Positions 1-4,882 of a stretch of DNA of 5,204 nt are shown here, piece after piece. The position numbers were made by a program, and so were the translations under genes. Every line of letters begins with the position of its first letter. Position 1 is the stretch's first letter. The stretch is from assembly GCA_013811975.1 (NCBI GenBank), contig JACCUF010000357.1, positions 1-5,204 on the forward strand, given 5' to 3'. The stretch is from Geodermatophilaceae bacterium (GTDB taxonomy: Bacteria; Actinomycetota; Actinomycetes; Mycobacteriales; Geodermatophilaceae). The notes under the pieces were generated by a model, which did not search any database, was not told the origin of the DNA, and saw nothing but the letters and a program-made list of their open reading frames with translations.

Positions 1-119
1 ACAAGACCCCGAAGGCGGTGGAGTTCCGGGAGGAGATTCCGAGAACGTCGACTGGCAAGGTGCAGAAGTTCAAGCTACGCCAGGAATTCTGGACAGAAGG
101 CCAGCGGCAAGTCCACTAG
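1..119 (+). CDS. AMP-forming acyl-CoA synthetase, C-terminal fragment
   Basis: This is the 3' end of a gene that begins outside the window; 38 complete codons and a TAG stop are visible. The translated end carries the A10 motif of the acyl-adenylate-forming superfamily (ANL enzymes), PRTSTGKVQK, whose lysine (codon at 57-59) is the residue that in this family contacts the substrate during adenylation. The preceding KTPK...F and the following KLRQEFW are typical of fatty-acyl-CoA ligases, which activate a carboxylic acid with ATP and transfer it to coenzyme A. The chain length used cannot be judged from the tail. The gene is separated from moxR by about 295 bases with strong hairpins, so it is probably the end of a different transcription unit. 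The family call is secure; the exact substrate is unknown. Confidence 0.88.
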   Translation, partial: KTPKAVEFREEIPRTSTGKVQKFKLRQEFWTEGQRQVH

Positions 120-188
120 CCGACTGAGCGGCCAGCCGGGTCCACGACCAAGAAGAGTCGAGATTCACCGGGGGCCTGGAGAAGTAAA

Positions 189-222
189 GCGTCGGGCAGC
201 CACGGGGGGAGCTGCCCGACGC
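189..222 (+). terminator. Strong hairpin, likely terminator of the acyl-CoA synthetase gene
   Basis: A perfect 12-bp stem (189-200 GCGTCGGGCAGC with 211-222) closes a 10-base loop, 69 bases after the stop codon of the upstream gene. No T-run follows, so it is not a classical E. coli-type terminator. Actinobacterial terminators often lack the T-run, and the position suits termination of the upstream gene. Termination is inferred; the stem is seen directly. Confidence 0.6.
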
Positions 223-232
223 ATCCCGAACT

Positions 233-259
233 GTAGCACCGGGGATCGCCCGGTGCTAC
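233..259 (+). terminator. Second strong hairpin in tandem, terminator-like
   Basis: A perfect 11-bp stem (233-243 GTAGCACCGGG with 249-259) closes a 5-base loop, 10 bases after the first hairpin. No T-run follows. It may be a second, backup terminator or part of a structured leader. Its 3' arm (250-256, CCGGTGC) could alternatively pair with the loop of the next hairpin. Confidence 0.5.
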
Positions 260-261
260 GA

Positions 262-298
262 CAACACGGCACCGGCGTGTTGCCTCGCGAAGCGAGGC
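262..298 (+). repeat. Two abutting short hairpins upstream of moxR
   Basis: The first is a 7-bp stem, 262-268 CAACACG with 276-282, with a 7-base loop. The second is a 7-bp stem, 282-288 GCCTCGC with 292-298, with a GAA triloop. They share base 282. A competing 5-bp stem, GAAGC (289-293) with GCTTC (297-301), overlaps the second. They extend the hairpin series started at 189. Whether they act in termination, as a leader of the moxR mRNA or as DNA sites cannot be told from sequence. Confidence 0.5.
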
Positions 299-402
299 TT
301 CACAGTCAGTTCACGCCTGCCGGTGTGTGGTGATCCTGCAATCCCCAAGAACTCGGGGTGCCCGGTTCAGCGCACAGCCACCTACGCCCACCGCCAATCA
401 GC

Positions 403-407
403 AGGAG
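403..407 (+). promoter_or_regulatory. Ribosome binding site of moxR
   Basis: AGGAG stands 7 bases before the ATG at 415. This decides the start: the frame is open upstream to a GTG at 358, but that GTG has no comparable site, and the 19 extra residues it would add are not MoxR-like. Confidence 0.75.
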
Positions 408-414
408 AAGCTCG

Positions 415-1545
415 ATGAGCACCCCAGCTCCCATCCCACCAGCCCAGGATGCTGGGGAGATCGAGCGCGTCCTGTTCGAGATCAAGCAGGTCATCGTCGG
501 CCAGGACCGGATGATCGAGCGGATGGTCGTCGGCCTGCTCGCCAAGGGCCACCTGCTCATCGAGGGGGTGCCCGGTATCGCCAAGACATTGGCGGTGGTG
601 ACCCTGGCCTCGACGGTCGGCGCGAGCTTCGCCAGGCTGCAGTTCACTCCGGACCTCGTCCCGGCAGATATCGTCGGAACCCGTGTCTACCGGCAGGGCA
701 AGGACTCCTTCGACACCGAACTCGGACCGATCTTCGCGAACTTCGTCCTGACCGATGAGATCAACCGGGCACCGGCCAAGGTGCAGTCGGCATTGCTGGA
801 GGTCATGGCCGAGCAGCAGGTCTCGATCGGTGGCAAGACATACCCGATGCCCCGTCCATTCCTGGTCATGGCCACCCAGAACCCGATCGAGTCCGAGGGC
901 GTCTACCCGCTTCCGGAGGCTCAGCGCGACCGCTTCCTGATGAAGATTCTCGTGGACTATCCGACCCCGGCCGAGGAACGCGAGATCGTCTACCGGATGG
1001 GCGTCTCCCCGCCGAGCGCGACCAAAGTTATCGAGGCCGCTGACCTGGTACGACTGCAGGACACGGCCAGCAAGGTCTTCGTCCACCATGCTCTGGTCGA
1101 TTACGTCGTCCGCGTGGTTGTCGCCACCCGGCACCCGAAAGAGCACGGACTGCCCGACGTTGCCGGGTGGGTGTCCTACGGCGCCAGTCCACGGGCCTCG
1201 TTGGGTCTGATCGCAGCGGCCCGGGCACTCGCCCTCGTCCGTGGCCGGGACTACGTGCTGCCCCAGGACGTCCTGGACGTGGCCGCAGACGTGCTGCGAC
1301 ACCGGCTGGTCCTGTCCTACGACGCGCTGGCCGACGGCGTACCGATCGAGCACATCGTCAAGCGGATCCTGCAGAGCGTGCCGCTTCCACAGGTGACGCC
1401 TCGCCAACGGGCGGGCGGATTCGGTCCAGCCGCACCCGGCGGCCCGCGAGTACCTGCCCAGTTCAGCGGTCACCAGGGCCAACCGGCCGGTCCCGGCGGC
1501 CACCAGGGTGCACCGGCCGCAGCCCAGGGCATCCGGCCCGCGTGA
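415..1545 (+). CDS. moxR1: MoxR-family AAA+ ATPase
   Basis: This 376-residue MoxR AAA+ ATPase resembles Rv1479 of M. tuberculosis. It has Walker A GVPGIAKT at residues 51-58, Walker B FVLTDE at 110-115, a sensor 1 region ATQNP at 153-157, the EAQRDRF arginine-finger region near 168-174, and a sensor 2-type GASPRA at 256-261. Members form ring-shaped ATPases thought to act as chaperones that mature or remodel VWA-domain partners; two such candidates are encoded directly downstream. The core ends near residue 327. A Gly/Pro/Gln/Ala-rich tail of about 50 residues follows, probably disordered, with a 10-residue repeat beginning GHQG at 352 and 362. The ATG at 415 is chosen for its AGGAG site and family length. 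The TGA stop overlaps the GTG start of the DUF58 gene, so the two are almost certainly translated together. The physiological target is not known from sequence. Confidence 0.95.
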   Translation: MSTPAPIPPAQDAGEIERVLFEIKQVIVGQDRMIERMVVGLLAKGHLLIEGVPGIAKTLAVVTLASTVGASFARLQFTPDLVPADIVGTRVYRQGKDSFDTELGPIFANFVLTDEINRAPAKVQSALLEVMAEQQVSIGGKTYPMPRPFLVMATQNPIESEGVYPLPEAQRDRFLMKILVDYPTPAEEREIVYRMGVSPPSATKVIEAADLVRLQDTASKVFVHHALVDYVVRVVVATRHPKEHGLPDVAGWVSYGASPRASLGLIAAARALALVRGRDYVLPQDVLDVAADVLRHRLVLSYDALADGVPIEHIVKRILQSVPLPQVTPRQRAGGFGPAAPGGPRVPAQFSGHQGQPAGPGGHQGAPAAAQGIRPA

Positions 1546-2468
1546 GCCTGCCGGCGCCGCCGCGGCTGGCCGACGAATCGGCCGAGTTCATCCTGCGGCG
1601 TCTCGAACTCACGGTGCGACGCAAGCTCGACGGACTGCTACAGGGAAACCATCTCGGGCTGCTGCCCGGCCCCGGAAGTGAAGCGGGCGAATCGCGGATC
1701 TACCACCCCGGGGATGACGTACGACGGATGGACTGGCCGGTCACCGCTCGTACGAGCGTGCCGCACATCCGCCAGACGATCGTGGACCGTGAGCTGGAGA
1801 CCTGGGTCGTTGTCGATCTCTCAGCGAGCCTGGACTTCGGGACCGCGCGATGTGAGAAGCGCGATCTTGCCATCGCCGGTCTCGCGGCGATCAGTTACCT
1901 GACGATGCACGGCGGCAACCGGCTCGGTGCGATCATCACGACTGGCACGCAGGTCATCCGGATCCCGGCCCGACCCGGACGTGCGGCGGGCAATCGGCTG
2001 CTGCGGATCGCCGCGACGACCGAGCGCGCCGAATCGGGCCGGCGTGGTGACCTCGGCGCAGCTCTGGAGATGTTGCGCCGGCCGCCGCGCCGACGCGGGC
2101 TGGTCGTGGTGATCTCCGACTTTCTCGGCGATAGCTCCTGGCAGCGACCGCTGCGCGGACTGGGCGCCCGCCACGATGTCCTCGCCATCGAGGTCGTGGA
2201 CCCCCGGGAACTGGAACTGCCCGACGTCGGCCTCGTCACCATGGTCGACCCGGAGACCGGTCAGACCATCGAGGTGCCCACCCAGCGCAAGGACGTACGC
2301 GAACGGTTCGCTCAGGCTGCGGGAGAACAGCGAGCTGAGATCACCGCGGCGTTGCGGCGCGCGGGAGCCGGGCACCTGACCCTGCGTACAGATCGGGAGT
2401 GGCTGCTCGACATCGTCCGGTACGTCGCGAACCGTCGGCACACAGCATCCGGAGGCGCGTCCCGGTGA
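1542..2468 (+). CDS. DUF58 family protein (Rv1480-like)
   Basis: This 308-residue DUF58 protein is close in pattern to Rv1480. The DUF58 signature YHPGDDVRRMDW lies at residues 54-65. A VWA-like core follows, with a DLSAS motif at 92-96 matching the DxSxS metal-site pattern and a second strand ending ISDF with Asp193. No membrane segment is seen, so it is probably cytoplasmic, unlike DUF58 proteins that carry N-terminal helices. It is presumably a partner or client of the MoxR ATPase encoded just upstream; its biochemical role is unknown. The GTG at 1542 is chosen because it overlaps the moxR stop as GTGA and places the family's conserved RRLELTV...KLDG segment near the N-terminus. The frame is open further upstream, but only inside moxR. 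The VWA gene starts 10 bases after its stop. Confidence 0.93.
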   Translation: MSLPAPPRLADESAEFILRRLELTVRRKLDGLLQGNHLGLLPGPGSEAGESRIYHPGDDVRRMDWPVTARTSVPHIRQTIVDRELETWVVVDLSASLDFGTARCEKRDLAIAGLAAISYLTMHGGNRLGAIITTGTQVIRIPARPGRAAGNRLLRIAATTERAESGRRGDLGAALEMLRRPPRRRGLVVVISDFLGDSSWQRPLRGLGARHDVLAIEVVDPRELELPDVGLVTMVDPETGQTIEVPTQRKDVRERFAQAAGEQRAEITAALRRAGAGHLTLRTDREWLLDIVRYVANRRHTASGGASR

Positions 2469-2478
2469 GCGAGTTGTT

Positions 2479-3435
2479 ATGACTTTTCAGGCGCCCGTGT
2501 GGCTCTGGTTGTTGATCGCCAGTCTCGCCCTCGTCGGCCTCTACGTCGCAATCCAGTTCCGGCGCAAGAAGTTCGCGGCTCGATTCACGAATGTCGAGCT
2601 GCTCGGCCGGCTGATCCCCAAGCGGCCGGGCTGGCGTCGGCATATCGCTTTCGGACTTCTGGTCCTGGCCCTCGCGACGCTGACTCTGGCCTTGGCCAAG
2701 CCCAGTGCCGAGGTCCGGGTCCCGAGGGAACGCGCGACCGTGATCATGGCCGTGGACGTGTCGCTGTCCATGGAGGCCGATGACATCTCGCCCAGCCGGT
2801 TCGAGGCAATGAAGGTCGCGGCCAAGGACTTCGTGGACATTCTGCCGGAGCGGATCAATCTGGGATTGGTGTCCTTCGCAGGGACGGCCACACCGGTGGT
2901 GACCCCGAGCATCGACCGAAGCACGGTCAAGACCGCTATCGACAACCTCGAACTCGACGAAGCGACCGCGATCGGGGAGGCCATCTTCGCCTCCCTGACC
3001 GTGCTCGACAACTTTCAGGCCACCCTGGAGTCAACGGGCAACGAGGCGCCGCCGTCGCGGATCGTGTTGTTGTCCGACGGTTACAACACCGTGGGACGGG
3101 AGAACAGCCAGGCGATCGACGCGGCCAAGGATGCCGGGGTCCCGGTTTCCACGATCGCCTTCGGGACCGACTACGGCACCGTCGAGATCGAAGGCGAGCA
3201 ACAGCCCGTTCCGGTGGACAGCGAGTCACTGCGGCAGATCGCCGAGGAGACCGGCGGTACTTTTAAGGAGGCGGCCAGCGCCGCGGAGTTGACCGAGGTG
3301 TACGAGGACCTGGGCTCTCAGATCGGCTATGTGACCGAGCCGCAGGAAGTGACCCCGTGGTTCGTGGGCGGGGGCTTGGCGCTGGCGTTCCTCGGTGCCG
3401 TGCTGTCGCTGCTCTGGACCAACCGCCTGCTCTAG
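2479..3435 (+). CDS. Membrane-anchored VWA-domain protein (Rv1481-like, UPF0353)
   Basis: This 318-residue BatA-like protein matches Rv1481 in architecture. A hydrophobic helix at about 7-27 is followed by a very basic loop (28-55), a second helix at about 56-73, a VWA domain over roughly 86-275, and a third helix at about 294-313 ending in a short basic tail. The metal-ion-dependent adhesion site is complete: DVSLS at 93-97, Thr163 in the TAIGEAI segment, and SDG with Asp200. By the positive-inside rule the basic loop is cytoplasmic, which puts the VWA domain outside the membrane; this topology is inferred. It forms one unit with moxR and the DUF58 gene and is a likely MoxR client at the envelope. 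ATG 2479 is the only sensible start; its ribosome site is weak, so translational coupling to the gene upstream is likely. The ligand is unknown. Confidence 0.94.
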   Translation: MTFQAPVWLWLLIASLALVGLYVAIQFRRKKFAARFTNVELLGRLIPKRPGWRRHIAFGLLVLALATLTLALAKPSAEVRVPRERATVIMAVDVSLSMEADDISPSRFEAMKVAAKDFVDILPERINLGLVSFAGTATPVVTPSIDRSTVKTAIDNLELDEATAIGEAIFASLTVLDNFQATLESTGNEAPPSRIVLLSDGYNTVGRENSQAIDAAKDAGVPVSTIAFGTDYGTVEIEGEQQPVPVDSESLRQIAEETGGTFKEAASAAELTEVYEDLGSQIGYVTEPQEVTPWFVGGGLALAFLGAVLSLLWTNRLL

Positions 3436-3458
3436 CCCGGGCCGAATTTCCCTCGTCC

Positions 3459-3488
3459 TTGCAATAACGGCGCCATTGGCGCCAGAAT
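3459..3488 (+). promoter_or_regulatory. Candidate vapB promoter giving a leaderless transcript
   Basis: TTGCAA (3459-3464; 4 of 6 to the -35 consensus) and CAGAAT (3483-3488; 4 of 6 to the -10 consensus) are 18 bases apart. The -10 ends 6 bases before the ATG at 3495, so transcription would begin at or very near the start codon. There is no Shine-Dalgarno sequence before this ATG, which agrees with a leaderless mRNA, a common arrangement in actinobacteria. The boxes are moderate matches, so this is an inference. Confidence 0.5.
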
Positions 3489-3495
3489 GGCGCCA
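3468..3495. repeat. Three GGCGCC palindromes, probable VapB/VapBC operator
   Basis: GGCGCC occurs at 3469-3474, 3478-3483 and 3489-3494, always followed by A. The second and third copies are the perfect 8-mer TGGCGCCA (3477-3484 and 3488-3495). Centres are 9 and 11 bp apart, about one helical turn. They occupy the proposed promoter spacer and -10 and reach the A of the vapB ATG. Ribbon-helix-helix antitoxins typically bind such repeated short palindromes at their own promoter, so autoregulation is likely but inferred. Confidence 0.6.
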
Positions 3496-3725
3496 TGCCA
3501 AGCGTGCAGATCAAGGACGTCCCGGCTGAGACCCACGCGGTCCTCCGGCGAAGAGCCGCGCAGGCCAACCAGTCACTTCAGGAATACCTACGCAGCAGGC
3601 TGATCGAAGAGGCGGGTAGGCCAACTATCGACGAAGTCCTGGCCCGCGCGGGCGCGCGGGCAGGTGGATCGATCGGGTTCACCGCCGCTGCTCGATCAGT
3701 GCAGGAGGATCGTGCTGGTCGTTGA
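3495..3725 (+). CDS. vapB: VapB-type ribbon-helix-helix antitoxin
   Basis: This 76-residue protein has the layout of FitA/VapB-like antitoxins. An N-terminal ribbon-helix-helix DNA-binding region (about 1-42) begins MPSVQIKDVPAETHAVLRRRA and continues ...SLQEYLRSRL. A flexible C-terminal part (about 43-76) should wrap the toxin. It would neutralise the PIN toxin encoded next to it and repress its own promoter. ATG 3495 fits the family N-terminus and has no ribosome site, in line with a leaderless mRNA. Its 3' end overlaps the toxin start by 14 bases. Codon choice is somewhat unlike the neighbours: AGA, AGG (twice), CGA (twice), CTA, CTT and ACT occur in only 76 codons, which hints at acquisition from elsewhere. 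Subfamily naming is uncertain. Confidence 0.85.
   Translation: MPSVQIKDVPAETHAVLRRRAAQANQSLQEYLRSRLIEEAGRPTIDEVLARAGARAGGSIGFTAAARSVQEDRAGR
3703..3708 (+). promoter_or_regulatory. Ribosome binding site of vapC
   Basis: AGGAGG lies inside the end of vapB, only 3 bases before the GTG at 3712. The spacing is unusually short. The site still favours GTG 3712 over the in-frame GTG at 3664, which has no such site and would add 16 residues before the PIN-domain N-terminus. Confidence 0.6.
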
Positions 3726-4113
3726 CGCCAGCATCCTGGTCACGGCGTTGGCCGACGACGGCGACGACGGGGAGGCAGCAAGGGCTCGGCTGGCCGGCCA
3801 GCCGCTGAGCGCCCCGGAACTGATCGACCTCGAGATCGCCTCAGTCCTGCGCCGAGAGGTTCATGCCGGACGGATGCCGAAGCGCCGCGCTGAACTGGCG
3901 CTGGCAGATCTGTCCGACCTCTCCATGCAACGGGTCTCCCATCGCTGGCTGCTCGCCCGCTGTTGGGAGCTGCGGGACAACATGACGCCCTACGAGGCCT
4001 CCTACGTTGCCCTTGCCGAGGCGCTGGACGTCGCCTTGCTCACCGCAGACCAGCGACTGGCTCGCGCCTCGGGGAGCCGGTGCTTGTTCGAAGTCTTGAC
4101 ATCGGAGTCCTGA
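3712..4113 (+). CDS. vapC: VapC-type PIN-domain ribonuclease toxin
   Basis: This 133-residue PIN-domain protein has the usual VapC length. VapC toxins are metal-dependent RNases that stop growth by cutting specific RNAs, often tRNA or rRNA, when the antitoxin is lost. The acidic active-site positions are visible: Asp5 in the N-terminal LVVDAS, Glu41 in PELIDLEIASVLRR, Glu95 in NMTPYEASYVALAE, and Asp113 in LLTADQRL. Position 95 is more often Asp (YDA) in the family, so this is a conservative swap. GTG 3712 is chosen because it gives the standard (M)LVVDAS start and follows an AGGAGG. It overlaps the end of vapB by 14 bases, so the pair is translationally coupled. The RNA target cannot be read from sequence. 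A gap of 64 bases separates it from fabG. Confidence 0.9.
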   Translation: MLVVDASILVTALADDGDDGEAARARLAGQPLSAPELIDLEIASVLRREVHAGRMPKRRAELALADLSDLSMQRVSHRWLLARCWELRDNMTPYEASYVALAEALDVALLTADQRLARASGSRCLFEVLTSES

Positions 4114-4132
4114 ATCGAGGATCGGCCAACGA

Positions 4133-4159
4133 TATCCTGCATCACATTCACGTACGTAC
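4133..4159 (+). promoter_or_regulatory. Candidate fabG promoter -10 and adjacent palindrome
   Basis: In the 64-base gap before fabG, TATCCT (4133-4138) is a fair -10 box, with a poor -35 (CTGAAT, 4110-4115) 17 bases upstream. Transcription would start near 4145. Just downstream lies ACGTACGTAC (4150-4159), which contains two overlapping 8-bp palindromes and could be an operator. Both calls are tentative. In M. tuberculosis fabG1 does have its own promoter in the corresponding place. Confidence 0.3.
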
Positions 4160-4166
4160 CGACGGC

Positions 4167-4173
4167 AAAGGAG
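4167..4173 (+). promoter_or_regulatory. Ribosome binding site of fabG
   Basis: AAAGGAG stands 4 bases before the GTG at 4178. No ATG, GTG or TTG lies in this frame between the vapC stop and 4178, so this site and start are the only reasonable choice. Confidence 0.75.
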
Positions 4174-4177
4174 TCGC

Positions 4178-4882
4178 GTGGGACGCAGTGTTCTGGTCAC
4201 GGGTGGGAACCGGGGCATCGGCCTGTCCATCGCCGAAGCATTCGCGGCGCAGGGTGACTCGGTTGCGGTGACCCATCGCAGCAGCGCTGCGCCGGAGGGT
4301 CTGTTCGGTGTGCACTGCGACGTCACCGACCCGGAGTCGCTCGATGCCGCGTTCAAGGCGATCGAGGAGGAACAGGGGGCCGTCGAGGTGCTGGTCTCGA
4401 ACGCGGGCATCACCGACGACACCCTCCTGCTGCGAATGAAGGACGAGTCGTTCACCTCGGTCGTCGACGCGAACTTGACTGGCGGCTTCCGCGTTGCCAA
4501 GCGGGCAGCGGGCAAGATGCTGCGCGCGAAATGGGGGAGGATGATCTTCATCTCCTCGGTGGTCGGACTCAGTGGTTCGGCCGGACAGGTCAACTACGCT
4601 GCGGCCAAGGCGGGGCTCATCGGGATGTCACGGTCCATCGCCCGGGAACTCGGCTCGCGCAATATCACCGCGAACGTGGTCGCACCCGGATTCGTCGACA
4701 CTGACATGACCCGCAATCTGCCGGAGGCCCGGCGCACCGAGATACTCGGCCAGGTGCCACTGGGCAGGTATGCCAATACTGAGGAGATTGCCGGTGTCGT
4801 GACCTTCTTGGCCAGCGACACGGCGGCCTACATCACCGGAGCTGTGATCCCGGTGGACGGCGGATTGGGAATGGGGCACTGA
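4178..4882 (+). CDS. fabG: 3-ketoacyl-ACP reductase (FabG/MabA)
   Basis: This 234-residue classical short-chain dehydrogenase catalyses the NADPH-dependent reduction of 3-ketoacyl-ACP in type II fatty acid synthesis. The cofactor motif GGNRGIG is at residues 9-15 and Arg34 is in THRSS, where NADPH-specific members keep a basic residue. CDV is at 47-49 and NAG at 75-77. The catalytic tetrad is Asn99, Ser127, Tyr140 and Lys144. Compared with M. tuberculosis MabA (247 residues), the N-terminus is 13 residues shorter and otherwise aligns with a constant offset through the active site. MabA Cys60 is kept as Cys47, while the position of MabA Trp145 is Ser132. The C-terminus GLGMGH is MabA-like. GTG 4178 is preceded by AAAGGAG. 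The stop overlaps the inhA start as TGATG, so the two reductases are translationally coupled. Confidence 0.95.
   Translation: MGRSVLVTGGNRGIGLSIAEAFAAQGDSVAVTHRSSAAPEGLFGVHCDVTDPESLDAAFKAIEEEQGAVEVLVSNAGITDDTLLLRMKDESFTSVVDANLTGGFRVAKRAAGKMLRAKWGRMIFISSVVGLSGSAGQVNYAAAKAGLIGMSRSIARELGSRNITANVVAPGFVDTDMTRNLPEARRTEILGQVPLGRYANTEEIAGVVTFLASDTAAYITGAVIPVDGGLGMGH

Larger units (their letters stand above)
120..414. other. Non-coding region between acyl-CoA synthetase and moxR
   Basis: No convincing coding sequence is seen here on either strand. Bases 120-188 show nothing clear. Bases 189-298 hold four consecutive perfect hairpins, listed separately. Bases 299-402 lead up to the moxR ribosome binding site and presumably contain the moxR promoter, but no good -35/-10 pair stands out. 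A weak 4-bp inverted repeat (343-346 with 355-358) is the only other structure noticed. Confidence 0.7.

Noticed and set aside
310..337. Possible moxR promoter TTCACG with GATCCT
   Set aside because: The -10 matches only 3 of 6 consensus bases; support is too weak to list as a feature.
358..414. Upstream GTG start extending MoxR by 19 residues
   Set aside because: No ribosome site precedes it, while the ATG at 415 has AGGAG at good spacing and gives the family's usual N-terminus.
382..1503. Long open frame (373 codons) on the minus strand across moxR
   Set aside because: It is the antisense shadow of a well-supported MoxR gene in GC-rich DNA; its translation resembles no family and is low in complexity.
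3264..3271. TAAGGAGG, a perfect ribosome-site sequence inside the VWA gene
   Set aside because: It encodes part of TFKEA in frame and no plausible new gene starts after it.
3642..3653. 12-bp palindrome GCCCGCGCGGGC inside vapB
   Set aside because: It arises from Ala/Arg/Gly codons in GC-rich DNA (LARAGARAGG) and is not next to any control region.
4096..4101. Perfect TTGACA at the end of vapC as a -35 for fabG
   Set aside because: No acceptable -10 lies 16-19 bases downstream; the best hexamer at 15 bases (GAGGAT) is poor and TATCCT is too far away.
4118..4138. Imperfect inverted repeat AGGAT/ATCCT after vapC as a terminator
   Set aside because: The stem is short and needs a bulge, and no T-run follows.
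3841..4593. Minus-strand open frame of 250 codons across vapC and fabG
   Set aside because: It spans two clear plus-strand genes and the gap between them; its translation shows no recognisable domain.
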